Shown piece by piece: positions 22,221 to 31,998 of a DNA stretch of 64,000 nt. The stretch lies in contig OX463838.1 of the NCBI GenBank assembly GCA_949825065.1, forward strand, positions 5,248,251-5,312,250, read 5' to 3'. The position numbers and the translations under genes are program-made. The stretch's first letter is position 1, and each line of letters begins with the position of its first letter. Source of the stretch: Odontocerum albicorne (lineage: Eukaryota > Arthropoda > Insecta > Trichoptera > Odontoceridae). The notes under the pieces were generated by a model. It was not told where the DNA came from. It saw only the letters and a program-made list of their open reading frames with translations, and searched no databases.

Positions 22221-22280
22221 TAATTTTAGGTTCATAACTAGTTTCGAAGACCACCGTCTTCTTCGTCAGGTGAAGATAAA
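22221..22280 (-). ncRNA. hammerhead-like motif, left arm of foldback A1
   Basis: On the minus strand: AUUUAUCUUCAC, CUGACGA, one extra A, stem II GAAGAC/GUCUUC with GGUG loop, GAAACUAGUU, then AUGAACC. Stem II and the core are intact. Stem I has a C-A mismatch at the first pair (A instead of G after the predicted cleavage site) and a weaker outer helix, so this copy is probably impaired. Confidence 0.6.
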
Positions 22281-22740
22281 TTAAGTTGTTAAAATATATT
22301 ATGTACAAGTATAAATAATATAATATAGGAGGCATGAGATAGGGGGAGGGAAGTGGGTAGAGATGGGATACAATGGTGAATGAGGCGGAGAAAAAAATAT
22401 GTGAAAGTGAATGTGAATCTTTAAGGCAGGGGAGGATTTTAAATTGGAAACATATTAAGCAGAGGACTATTATGAAAATTGGTTTGGTTATTAATGATAT
22501 TTAAATGATATTTAAGTTGACATATCATTAATTACCAAACCAATTTTCATAAAAGCCCTCTGCTTAATATGTTTCCAATTTAAAATCCTCCCCTGTCTTA
22601 AAGATTCCCATTCACTTTCACATGTTTTTTTCCCCGCCCCATTCACCACTGTATCACATCTCTCCCCACTTCACTACTCCTACCTTATCTCTTTTATATT
22701 ATATTATTTACACTTGTACATAACATATTTTAACAACTTA

Positions 22741-22803
22741 GTTTATCTTCACCTGACGAAGAAGACGGTGGTCTTCGAAACTAGTTGTGAACTTAAAATA
22801 AAC
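22741..22803 (+). ncRNA. type I hammerhead ribozyme motif, right arm of foldback A1
   Basis: Stem I outer GUUUAU (22741-22746) pairs with AUAAAC (22798-22803); inner UUCAC (22748-22752) pairs with GUGAA (22787-22791). The core CUGACGA is 22753-22759, followed by an extra A at 22760. Stem II is GAAGAC (22761-22766) with GUCUUC (22771-22776) around a GGUG loop. GAAA is 22777-22780. Stem III is the self-complementary ACUAGU (22780-22785), giving a GUU cleavage triplet ending at 22786. One base between A9 and 10.1 is extra; a natural viroid hammerhead (chrysanthemum chlorotic mottle viroid) is known to tolerate this. The two-base intramolecular stem III loop implies dimeric action, as described for Penelope-like elements. 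Confidence 0.72.
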
Positions 22804-23317
22804 CTGTAGTGAACACAAAAATATAAAATAAGTATTTTATTTATTTTTCCTTTTATAAAAAAAACAATATCCGCCAAATGTCCTCTTCTTGAAGCTCCAC
22901 AGATGTCCACTCTTTTGTCAAAATTTTCGATGACATTTTGACATAATTGCTGTTCTAACTCCCCAATAACGCGAATAATTTCGTCCTTTATTTTAGGAAT
23001 TGATTGGGGGTCATTTTTATAAACCAGGTTTTTCACGTAATTTCAGAGAAAATAGTCCAACGGTGTCAGATCATTGATCTTGGTGGCCAATTAACATCAC
23101 CGTTTCCGGAGATTACAATACATAAAATAATTTTCAATTTGAACGCGTTGTCGTATTGTACACGACTCCATTTTTATAAATGTTACATTACATTTCTCAA
23201 ATGTTATATTATATTACATTTCTCAAATATAACAATACAAGACCCAGGCAAGTTCGCGACGCCATCTGTGTTTTATCCAAGAATTTAAATAAACCGTTCA
23301 ATTCGAAAGACCCTTTA

Positions 23318-23730
23318 GGTTCGAAGATTTTCTATTATACTCGTATAGTAAAACCAATTTTTTAAAGTTGTCACTGTGTTCGTTAAACTATGCCCAAAAT
23401 TGTTAGGGCTTTGCAGTCTTTATACGCAGACCGATGTCTAAAACATTACCGAATATTCAGTAGTTTTTTTGTTTAAATCTTGGAAGAAAAAAAAAATAAA
23501 ACGCTTTCGAAATGTTAACCACAATTTAAATACACTCAACACGACGGCGGCTCTGAAAAATAATTTAAACTTACTTAGTCAATTTGAAAATGCAGCCCTT
23601 GAGATTATTTTTCGCTTTTTGAAATTAGTTCAGAAAAGAATTTAGTTAGAAGTATGAAATTAACTGTCTGCAATATGAAATTTACGTAGAAAAATAGGAA
23701 AAAGTTAGAAATTTTATTTTTTGTATAATT
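23318..23730. other. AT-rich sequence without a recognised feature
   Basis: Unique-looking sequence between two repeats. It contains TACTCGTA at 23338-23345 just outside the mariner terminus. No recognisable frame. Confidence 0.5.
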
Positions 23731-23852
23731 TAAATTGCTTATTTCTTGAATCTTCGAAAAGACTATAGTTTCACTTTGTGGTGCCATTTTTTACATAAAA
23801 GGAAAAATAAGTAAAATAAAGAACTTATTTTATATTTTTGTGTTCACCACAT

Positions 23853-23915
23853 GTTTATTATAGGTTCACAACTAGTTTCGAAAACCACCGCCTTCGTCGT
23901 CAGGTGAACATAAAT
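23853..23915 (-). ncRNA. type I hammerhead ribozyme motif, left arm of foldback A2
   Basis: On the minus strand stem I inner GUUCAC pairs with GUGAAC over six bases and outer UUUAU with AUAAA. The core CUGACGA is followed by an extra C. Stem II is GAAGGC/GUUUUC with two G-U wobbles around a GGUG loop. GAAACUAGUU is unchanged. Two stem II changes keep pairing by G-U, which is consistent with past selection for the fold. Confidence 0.7.
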
Positions 23916-24539
23916 TAAGTTGTTAAAATATGTTTTGTACAAGTGCAAATAATATAATATAAGAGTGATGAGGTAGGGGGAGAGAAGTGGGGAGAGATGT
24001 GATACAATGGGGAATGGGGCGGGGAAAAAAATATGTGAAAGTGAATGTGAATCTTTAAGACAGAGAGGGGATTTTAAATTGGAAACATATTAAGCAGAGG
24101 GCTATTATGAAAATTGGTTTGGTTATTAATGACATTTAAACTTAATTTTATAGATTTTTTAATCTCGAGAATTTCTAATTGAAAACAAGCACCTAATTGA
24201 AAACAACCATTTGTTCGATATAAATCGTGGTTTGAGGATTCTACATATAAACCGAGGTAGATTGCATCTTAACAATTTGGAAATTCTCGAGTTTTAAAAA
24301 ATCTATAAAATTAAGTTTAAATATCATAAATTACCAAACCAATTTTCATAATATCCCTCTGCTTAATATGTTTCCAATTTAAAATCCCCACCTGTCTTAA
24401 AGATTCACATTCACTTTCACATATTTTTTCCCTCGCTCCATTCACCGTTGTATCACATATCTTCCCGCTTTTCTCCCCCTACCTCATATCCCTTATATTA
24501 TTTCATTTACACTTGTACAGAATATATTTCAACAACTAA

Positions 24540-24602
24540 GTTTATCTTCACCTGACGATGAAAACGGTGGTCTTCGAAACTAGTTGTGAACCTAAAATAA
24601 AC
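24540..24602 (+). ncRNA. type I hammerhead ribozyme motif, right arm of foldback A2
   Basis: The same layout as the A1 right arm: GUUUAU/AUAAAC and UUCAC/GUGAA for stem I, CUGACGA at 24552-24558, an extra U at 24559, stem II GAAAAC/GUCUUC with one A-C mismatch, GGUG loop, GAAA at 24576-24579 and CUAGUU. The extra base after A9 is A, C, U and A in the four arms, so it is a variable unpaired position. Confidence 0.68.
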
Positions 24603-24672
24603 CTGTGGTGAACACAAAAATATAAAATAAGTTTTTATTTAACTTATTTTTCCTTTTATGTAAATTGCTTAT

Positions 24673-25183
24673 ACCCACCAGCACGATGAAATAGAAGAAG
24701 ATTTATACTAGAGGCAGTGGTTGAGTACTGTTTTGGCATTATATAATTTTAAGATGACTCTTAACAAACAACAACTAACTATTCAATCTACAGTGCACTT
24801 TAAAAGTCGGTCATCTTAAGACTTAGCTTAAAGTCAATTGTTTAATATTTTAAAACTAAGCACTTGGCTTATATCTTGTTCATGATGTACAACCAAGCAG
24901 ACAATAAAACAACCTTTCAAATTTGCTAGGCTTTAAGCGATTATCAATTCATTTTCATCATCGTAAACCAAGTCTTAGATTCACATATAACTAAGTAATT
25001 ATTTTACTTATTGCTACTACAATATTTAAACTGTGAATTTAATTAGAATCTACAAATAATAATAGCCGTCATCAAGCCCATATATCAGTACTGAGAGAAT
25101 ACTTTAATCAAAAAGGTCTTTTTTGAAAATACCTGAGATTCGAAGATTGCACTCGTAGATAGATTACCGAATGCAGCCCAGTC
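24673..25183. other. AT-rich sequence without a recognised feature
   Basis: No repeat or frame of note. It separates foldback A2 from the 84-bp satellite. Confidence 0.5.
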
Positions 25184-25327
25184 TTGTCCGCGTCTTCTCA
25201 ATTTCTTTTGCATTTTGATCCTCCTACCCAAGGACTACGCCATCTTCCCCTCGACTATGATATGTGCTTTTTGTTAGTTAAGTGTTCCATTAAGTTTTTT
25301 ACTAACCCACAAAGCCACGGATGTCAA

Positions 25328-26075
25328 CAGGTTTACATATGCATAGGATACTTTGATAATTACAAAGCTGATGAAAATATGTTTTCAACCTCTTCGAAGT
25401 ACAATTCACCACAGGTTTACATATGCATGGGATACTTTGATAATTACAAAGCTGATGAAAATCTGTTTCCAACCTCTTCGAAGTACAATTCACCACAGGT
25501 TTACATATGCATCGGATACTTTGATAATTACAAAGCTGATGAAAATCAGTTTTCAACCTCTTTTAAGTATAATTCACCACAGGTTTACATATGCGTAGGA
25601 TACTTTGATAATTACAAAGCTGATGAAAATCTGTTTTCAACCTCTTTGAAGTACAATTCACCCCAGGTTTACATATGCATGGGATACTTTGATATTTACA
25701 AAGCTGATGAAAATCTGTTTTCAACCTCTTCGAAGTACAATTCACCACAGGTTTACATATGCATCGGATACTTTGATAATTACAAAGCTGATGAAAATCT
25801 GTTTTCAACCTCTTCGAAGTACAATTCACCACAGGTTTACATATGCATGGGATACTTTGATAATTACAAAGCTGATGAAAATCTGTTTTCAACCTCTTCG
25901 AAGTACAATTCACCACAGGTTTACATATGCATGGGATACTTTGATAATTTCAAATCAGTTTTCAACCTTTTTGAAGTACAATTCACTACAGGTTTACATA
26001 TGCATAGGATACTTTGATAATTACAAAGCTGATGAAAATAAGTTTTCAACCTCTTTAAAGTACAATTTACCCCAG
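25328..26075 (+). repeat. 84-bp tandem satellite, nine units
   Basis: The unit caggtttacatatgcatagg, atactttgataattacaaag, ctgatgaaaatctgttttca, acctcttcgaagtacaattcacca starts at 25328 and every 84 bases to 25916; the eighth unit has an internal deletion and the ninth ends near 26072. Since 84 is a multiple of three, a 277-codon plus-strand frame (25184-26017) and several others on both strands stay open. The plus frame is eight copies of a 28-residue unit starting QVYICIGYFDNYKADEN. Synonymous and replacement changes look equally frequent, so translation is doubtful. It is listed as a satellite, with a coding role not excluded. Confidence 0.92.
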
Positions 26076-26159
26076 AATATAAGGTGACATTTTTAACAAT
26101 GATATATAGAAACAAAGGTTCAACGAAGAACTCATCAGCATGTATGGTGAAGTTAGTGC

Positions 26160-26340
26160 AGGAAAAAATATTTAATTGCTAGACTGCGCTTGCTAGGGCA
26201 TTGCCATTGGATGCAAGTCACTAAATCTACAACAAAAGTTCTGTTAAGCTATCTAACAGGTTGTTAAAGAGCGAGAAAACCGAAATTAAATTTATTTGAT
26301 GGACGAGACGTGATGGGCAAAGGAATACTGCTGAAAGATA
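26160..26340 (+). pseudogene. LINE C-terminal remnant
   Basis: A plus-strand reading gives RLRLLGHCHWMQ, then TTKVLLSYLTGC and RKPKLNLFDGRDVMGKGILL, with a stop in between. The order RLRxLGH, PKxxLxxxL and PKLxxxD is that of non-LTR polyprotein tails. The fragment ends in the perfect hairpin at 26323-26360. Confidence 0.5.
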
Positions 26341-26360
26341 TAAATCTTTCAGCAGTATTC
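26323..26360. repeat. perfect 17-bp inverted repeat with 4-base loop
   Basis: GAATACTGCTGAAAGAT (26323-26339), loop ATAA, then its exact complement (26344-26360). There is no U tract, so it is not a Pol III or bacterial-type terminator. It begins inside LINE-derived sequence, so a snap-back duplication during repair or reverse transcription is plausible. Confidence 0.85.
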
Positions 26361-26796
26361 ATTTTCATTCAGATAGTCAAAACTTATCTTGAGTTCCGAT
26401 GATGATGGTTAGGATACGCAGACTATGGAAAAGTTAGTAGTACAATAAGTTCTAGTATGTTGATAAATCACTTACAAACACGTGTTAGAAGAGTCAACAA
26501 CGCTGCAAAAGCAAAGCGTGGGCGTTAGAGGGCTGACTTGCATAATTTAACAGCGCTAAATTATTCGCGCGAGTAAAGGCAATGCCCTCGTAGACGATGT
26601 TTTGCGGAGATGTTTGTAATAGGCTTTTGGATTTTTGCCATTTTTTGAGTCAAATGCTGTATTTCAGTAACTGGTTACTTTTCAGTCACACATTCGTTTT
26701 CGGTTTTGTTAAATTTCTTGCTTCAACTCGAGAGTATTTTACTTTTTTGAGCGCATTATTACATGAAAAATGGTATCTATGAAGTGTCTCCTTTAA

Positions 26797-27417
26797 CCTT
26801 TCCTTCCCTGTGTTGGGTATCTTCTACACGTTGCTTCTAATAACCATCAATATCTCTATAAATATAATAAATACAAGGTTTAGATTTTAGGTATTCCTCC
26901 ATAATATATTTACGCATGGATTTAAAAAATAATATTAATAATAATCAGAATTTATCGACTACATCGAGGTGTTTTGTAAACATCAAAAACAAATTCGCAT
27001 TTAAACACTGCGAGTGCCTCGTCTTGACGATAGGTGAATAGTATGCGGGAAGCGCGACACTATATTCGCATCTCACTCTTGCATACTAGACTGAATTGCG
27101 AGGAGTTGAATTGTTTCAACGTCGCAAGCATAAGCGTAAGCGCTGGGGTATGCGACTGACGTTCCGCGCCACTAGTAACTTCTAGGCTTGCAAATAGGTT
27201 AGACGTACGCCCGTTCCGTGAGCGTTGCCAGATGGTTGTTTAATGTTTTCAGCAAATAAATCTCAATTATTATAATTTTTAACTTCAATTATGATTAATT
27301 AAGGGGATTATCTATGAATGTTCTTATTTTTCCGATTTAAAATCGCTAATTTTTTATTGCGTACTCACTACCCAACACCGGAGCACGCGTATTATTTTTA
27401 TCACCGTAAGGGAAGGG
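26797..27417 (-). mobile_element. complete piggyBac-like MITE, subfamily I
   Basis: TTAA at 26793-26796 and 27418-27421 bounds a 621-bp element with ends CCTTTCCTTCCCTGTG and, inverted, CCCTTCCCTTACGG. It is the reverse-orientation sister of 6748-7375, matching along its whole length (for example cgcgacactatattcgcatc). No open frame of note. Confidence 0.88.
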
Positions 27418-27619
27418 TTAACAAGCTGAAGAGATAGTTATCAGAGGGTGCCTTATTAGAACTATTAGGGGAATGGATTAGAAAAACCTATTCCAGTTTA
27501 TTTTTTTACTCCCTAGTGCGTTAATTGGTGTGATACCATGAGTGGCAATGAAGTAGAAAAATCTCATTCAGGTCTACGTTACGTTGAAATCAACGACACG
27601 TGTTTTCAAAATTTTCATG

Positions 27620-27960
27620 TATTGAAAAAATTTGACTGTTTCATATTTTTCCATGAAAATACTGTCTCCAGAAGATTGTCCCCAAAATACTTCTTTTCTG
27701 CGCGATAAATTTTGAAGGTACCATTCTATCAACTGCTTCTTCATATCAGGATCAAAATATTTAATTCAGGTTTCATTGTCATGAATATGCATGATATGAA
27801 AAGCCTTTCCTTTGTCTGAAACCTCTGGTAAAGTTTCTTATATTTGACTTTCAGAGCTTCGTTTTGTTCATTTGTTAGTAACTTCATGATTCGCCTGGCG
27901 CAAAACGTCTTGTTTCAGAGTTTCGTTGTTGATTTTCATAGTTATTTTACGATATATTGT
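27620..27960 (-). pseudogene. mariner transposase remnant
   Basis: The minus strand contains HDNETWIKYFDPDMKKQ directly followed by LIEWYLQNLSRRK, with frame breaks on both sides. This resembles the region around the first half of the mariner catalytic domain, where the family pattern is GDETWxxxxDPExKxQSxxW. The acidic residue before ETW corresponds to a catalytic aspartate of the DDE/D triad. Upstream frames are broken. It is not closely similar to family M of this window. Confidence 0.45.
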
Positions 27961-29851
27961 ATGTTACATAGAATTGATAAAATCATTATGAGGTTTTGTT
28001 TTTTTTATCAGTGTTTTAATCAAGCTTTTGTTTTTTTTTTGTTTTTACTGTCATCACTGGTCGGTCGTTGTAGGGCTGATGTATTTTTTTTCTTTTCCCT
28101 TCAAGTGCCTGATATGACGTCTTAGTTTGCTCACATCCATACATTTCTTTCAAATAAGGAATTTGTAGGGATCCACGGTCGTCGCTGAATATTGTCGCAT
28201 ACATACGGTCAATGACCGATGAAACGACCTTTGGATACCTCGATAAATTATATTAAACAGTCCAAAGGTCACATGCCAACTATTGACGCCGGCCGAGCAT
28301 CGCGCCGCATTCCATACTAGAGAGAGAACGCACCACGCTGTCTCGCCAGTTTCGTAAATAAAATATACCCACATACGACAATAAACCATTTCTGCATTCA
28401 CAGAAGCGAGACAGAAACATATCGCGAACGCATTCTCGTGCACATTCCAAAAACATATAAATACCTACGTTACCATAAAAATAAACACTCTCTCTTTCCG
28501 CATTGCGATCTAACGTATTTTATTTATTTATCAACAACCATCATCATCACGTCCCACTAGGACACATTCCGTTAAAAATTCAATCACGGCTCATTGTTTT
28601 ATACTTTTATTTAAAACATCCACTGTTAGATCTGCTCATGTTACACACTCATATGACTGATTGTGTCTACTCCGTATGGTGGAACTTAGTGACAAGCCAA
28701 ACTTTCGACAGCGGTAGATTTGAGATAAAAAAGCTAAGAAGCTTTAATTTTTTACCACTTCTCGTATTTTAATAAACCTGGTAAGAAAATTATAAAAGTC
28801 ATTGATATGTTTTACAAGCTCAAATATATTGAATTTATATATAAATCTGAAACTTTCGATTTTTTGCGATATTGTAACAAAATTAAGGAATGTTTTCCCC
28901 TCGGCTCTTTTAAAATATAAAGAGTGTATCAAAGTCGAATTTTGAATGGAAGAAAACAAAGTTTTAGATGATTATTTAACAAAGTTTTATTAAAAATAAC
29001 ACTGGAAACGATCTGTTTTAGTAAGCAAGAAGCATTTGTATTAATGCTTTTAAATCTATTAATTTTATAAACGAACAATGTACTTTATAAAAGAAAAAAC
29101 TAATCAATTAAGCATTTATTGAGCTTTTTCGCATAAAAAATAAAAACCTTCGTAGCTTCAGAAGAAAAACTTTTGTTTCTCAGCCCGGAGATTTTAGATT
29201 CGATTTTCGTTGGAATCCAAAATTGGGTCACATTCTGTTTATTTTCACACCTTTTTGGTTGGCTAAAGACATTGCCACGTGGCACCATGTGATTGTTAAA
29301 TAATACAATACAAAGCCTGCTTTTGAAAAGAAGATGATTGATAGTTATAAAATTTTGAATGAGGACGTAAAAATTATCTTCTTTCGTCTCTACCTTCATG
29401 CGAATCGATAATTTGGTCGTATTGCAGAGCATGGTCAAGAAATAATATTGTCTTCGGATCCAATATTCAATGCAACGAGGTAAGAACCAATTGGTTTGTC
29501 ATTTAACGTGTTGGCCATAATATGTTACAGCATATGAAAAGGTGTCAAGGTTCACACATGTACTAGGCGTGCACGAGTATAAATTCACTAGACTGGGTCC
29601 CTGTTTTAGTAAGTTTGTTTATGAGCACCATCGGAAATCGAACCCAAAATTTCGTGGTAGAAGTCATACGTCGTATGACAATAAAATACAAGTTACAAAG
29701 CACTGTTTAGAGAGCAAACTTTCATCAAGCGCACTCTAACTGGAAATAAGAAGTTACTTTTACTGACAGATTAAAAATATAACAAAATAAATATACATGA
29801 GTTGAGTGTAAGGATAGCAAGTAGTGGCTGCGGTCATTAGATTAAATACAA
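27961..29851. other. unassigned sequence with a GC-richer pocket
   Basis: Around 28265-28345 there is an unusually GC-rich stretch (gacgccggccgagcatcgcg, then ctgtctcgccag), unlike its surroundings. Short frames on both strands lack motifs. A tRNA-like B box, gggttcgatttccgatggtg on the minus strand at about 29626-29646, marks a decayed SINE head. Confidence 0.4.
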
Positions 29852-30054
29852 CCGGCGGTAAGTAATACACATCGGGCTTTAGAAAGAGACTGTTGGCCAT
29901 AATCGGCTAACTACGGCTTTGTAGAGCGTCGTCTCTGTCCCTAGAACGCTTGACAACGACTGAGAAATCACGACGAAACACGTGCATGAATGGGCCGAAG
30001 TTAGCCGATTATGGCCGACAGTTCTTAAATCCGATGTGTATTGCTTACCGCCGG
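29852..30054. mobile_element. short MITE with composite inverted ends
   Basis: The left end CCGGCGGTAAGTAATACACA is repeated inverted at the right with one difference, and an inner inverted pair (ggccataatcggctaact) follows on each side after 14-16 unmatched bases. The element is 203 bp. Its centre contains gactgagaaatcacgacg and cgaaacacgtgcatgaatg. No clear target duplication is visible, so the superfamily is unknown. The 142-codon frame crossing it is fortuitous. Confidence 0.7.
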
Positions 30055-30973
30055 GTACTGTACTTCCTGTTTTACCAACTAGGTAACAGAGGGCATTGTT
30101 TGCTATCGAAATTTTGTGAATAAAGAAATAAATATGTCTGTGACCAAATTGTTTTTTTGTCAAATCATTCCAAATATTTGTACGTTCAAAATACAATTTT
30201 ATATTAATTTGCACAATAATTACGCACCAACCCAAAATTGCGAGAAAATATATAATAGTTGAGAAATCAGATGATTTCGTTAAATAACGAGAAACCGATG
30301 TTTTCAATTTAAAATGAAATGTCTCTTTTTTTTTTAAGAAAGTATAATATTCAAATTTAATAATTCGCTAAGGTTTTTATTGATTTCAATCCAGGATTTT
30401 CAATTTGATTTTTTCCAAGCGGATAGATTTGCCCCAAAATATTTTGTAAGGCGATACGAATTTGTCGTCTTTATGCAATAAACATCCAACGAACAACACG
30501 TGTCTTGCTTATTGGAAATATCGAATGTGAATGCGAATTAAGTTGGAAATTTTTGGATATTTTTTAGTGACATTTAGAAGATTTAATGAGTTTGAATCAA
30601 ACCTTGATACTTGTATTCTGCTGGCGGACCACATATGTTTCATTGCTACATCTGATGCGTTTTCATTATGTTTTGCGAGATTAATGTTTTTTTTTCTCCG
30701 TTTCGGAAATTTATATTTTTTCATTTTATCAAAGTCATATTTTTAGTTAATGTATTTATAAACATTTATTAATTAGAATTTAAAAAAAATATTTTAAGGG
30801 TGGTTTTCTGAATAAAAATATAATAAGTTAATCATATACGATCAATAAAATTTAGAAAGGAATATTTGAATGGGCTGGTCACATTGAGAGAACGATTCCA
30901 AAACATTGTATATAAAACGAGTATATAAAAAGCAAGCAACAGCAAAAGGAATCGAATTGGAAAGTTGATTTTT
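30055..30973. other. AT-rich sequence without a recognised feature
   Basis: Frames at 30509-30746 overlap on opposite strands and show no motif. Confidence 0.5.
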
Positions 30974-31262
30974 TTTTCACTCAGAGTAGATGAGAAGCAT
31001 GGAGAGCACTCATGGTAGGTGAGAAGTATGAAGATCACTCAGGGTAGGTGAGAAGTATGAAGAGCATAAGTATGAAGACCACTCAGAGTAGGTGAGAAGC
31101 ATGAAGAGCACTCATGGTAGCTGAGAAGTATGAAGATTACTCAGGGTAGGTGAGAAGCATGAAGAGCACTCATGGTAGGTGAGAAGTATGAAGATCACTC
31201 AGAGTAGGTGAGAAGTATGAAGAGCATAAGTATGAAGACCACTCAGGGTAGGGGAGAAGTAT
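30974..31262 (+). repeat. 29-bp tandem minisatellite
   Basis: The unit actcagggtaggtgagaagt plus atgaagatc is repeated about nine times with a recurrent 14-base variant insertion (ataagtatgaagac). A higher-order pattern of alternating tcagg, tcaga and tcatg subtypes is visible. Confidence 0.9.
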
Positions 31263-31280
31263 GAGCGTCACATATTTAAG

Positions 31281-31998
31281 GGGGTATTTTGCTCTAGAGG
31301 CGTGAATTTCGGGCGTTTTTTCGGTTTAAATAAAAAAAAAACAAAAAATATTTTTAACATAAATTTTCTAAGAGTTTGTTTATTCATAATTTGATAATGT
31401 ACAAAAATAATTTTTGAAAAAAAATATTGAAAATTCAAAATATCAGCTGTTATATCTTGTCGTAAAAAAGGGGGTAAACTAGTTGACATGATTGGAACCC
31501 TTTTGTAAATTAAAAACAAAAATCATACACAGTTTCTTAATAAAAAATAATGTCGTTATAGTTGGTACCAAAAACAAATTCTTCAAATGGCGGCTGTCTG
31601 AAAAAACGTCTATTTTTTTACCCTTTTTTTATTTAAAAAAAATGTAAAAAAAATATTTTAAAATTTTTCATGGTAGGGACGATATAAAAACATTTATCAA
31701 AGTTTTATACCAAATTTGAAGGCAATCGGTTATATAAAACTTGAGATTGTTTGTCGACCAGGTTGAAAAACGTAGTTTCAAGGAAAACGCGTTTAAAGTT
31801 TTGAGATTATTGTCCGAGTCATTCCGGTGCGGCGGAATTGCTGCCTCATTTAAAGCTATGAGTATAACTTCATAAATATTGAGAATTTAAAAATTTCCTT
31901 CTGAGAACATATTTTTAAAGGTCTGAACTTTAAGAATATGCAAAAAACAAAAAAAATGTTTTCAAATATCTAGAGAAGAATAATAGAGTAGAATACCC
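31281..31998 (+). mobile_element. non-autonomous DNA element with GGGTATT ends (family G, copy 1)
   Basis: The left end GGGTATTTTGCTCTA and the inverse of the right end, GGGTATTCTACTCTA, differ at two of fifteen positions. The interior is AT-rich and shares long blocks (tgtcgttatagttggtacc, then tcttaaagttca-like text) with 35097-35841 in the opposite orientation. No transposase remnant was seen. Target duplication is unclear. Confidence 0.7.

Larger units (their letters stand above)
22109..22856 (+). mobile_element. foldback element A1 with hammerhead arms
   Basis: The element sits inside mariner copy 3, whose sequence resumes on both sides. Near-identical 12-base A-rich segments (22097-22108 and 22857-22868, 10 of 12 matching) are the likely target duplication. 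A left-only extension, ttcttgaatcttcgaaaag to gtggtgccatttt, precedes inverted arms of about 350 bp each. Both arms share tatttttgtgttcaccaca, the hammerhead motif, an AT stretch, and a polypurine/polypyrimidine inner part (tagggggagggaagtgggta against its complement). The loop is only a few bases. No coding capacity. The layout matches inverted pseudo-LTRs of Penelope-like elements. Confidence 0.85.
21964..23315 (-). mobile_element. Tc1/mariner family M copy 3, split by foldback A1
   Basis: TA dinucleotides flank it at 21962-21963 and 23316-23317. The termini are aagggtttttcaaattgagc and the inverse of it near 23295-23315. On the minus strand the C-terminal transposase region reads KNLVYKNDPQSIPKIKDEII, RVIGELEQQLCQNVIENFD and KRVDICGASRRGHLADIVF. 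This continues to the 3' terminus at 22108-21964 after foldback A1 (22109-22856). The catalytic DDE part is deleted as in the other copies. Confidence 0.88.
23743..24660 (+). mobile_element. foldback element A2 with hammerhead arms
   Basis: A perfect 12-bp duplication, taaattgcttat, flanks it at 23731-23742 and 24661-24672. The structure is that of A1: a left-only extension (ttcttgaatcttcgaaaag onward, about 50 bp), then inverted arms starting cataaaaggaaaaataag. It keeps a longer middle. About 24130-24310 is itself an inverted repeat (tttaaacttaattttatag and ctcgagaatttc against their complements) enclosing about 100 unique bases with the direct phrase taattgaaaacaa. A1 lacks this middle. 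No coding sequence is present. The exact duplication fixes both ends of the family. Confidence 0.88.

Noticed and set aside
27844..28125. 93-codon membrane-protein frame
   Set aside because: It overlaps a mariner remnant on the other strand, and its hydrophobicity comes from T-rich DNA.
29930..29995. hammerhead ribozyme in the centre of the 29852 MITE
   Set aside because: It has CTGA and CGAAAC with a CACGTG palindrome, but the CUGANGA core is broken and no stem I pairing exists.
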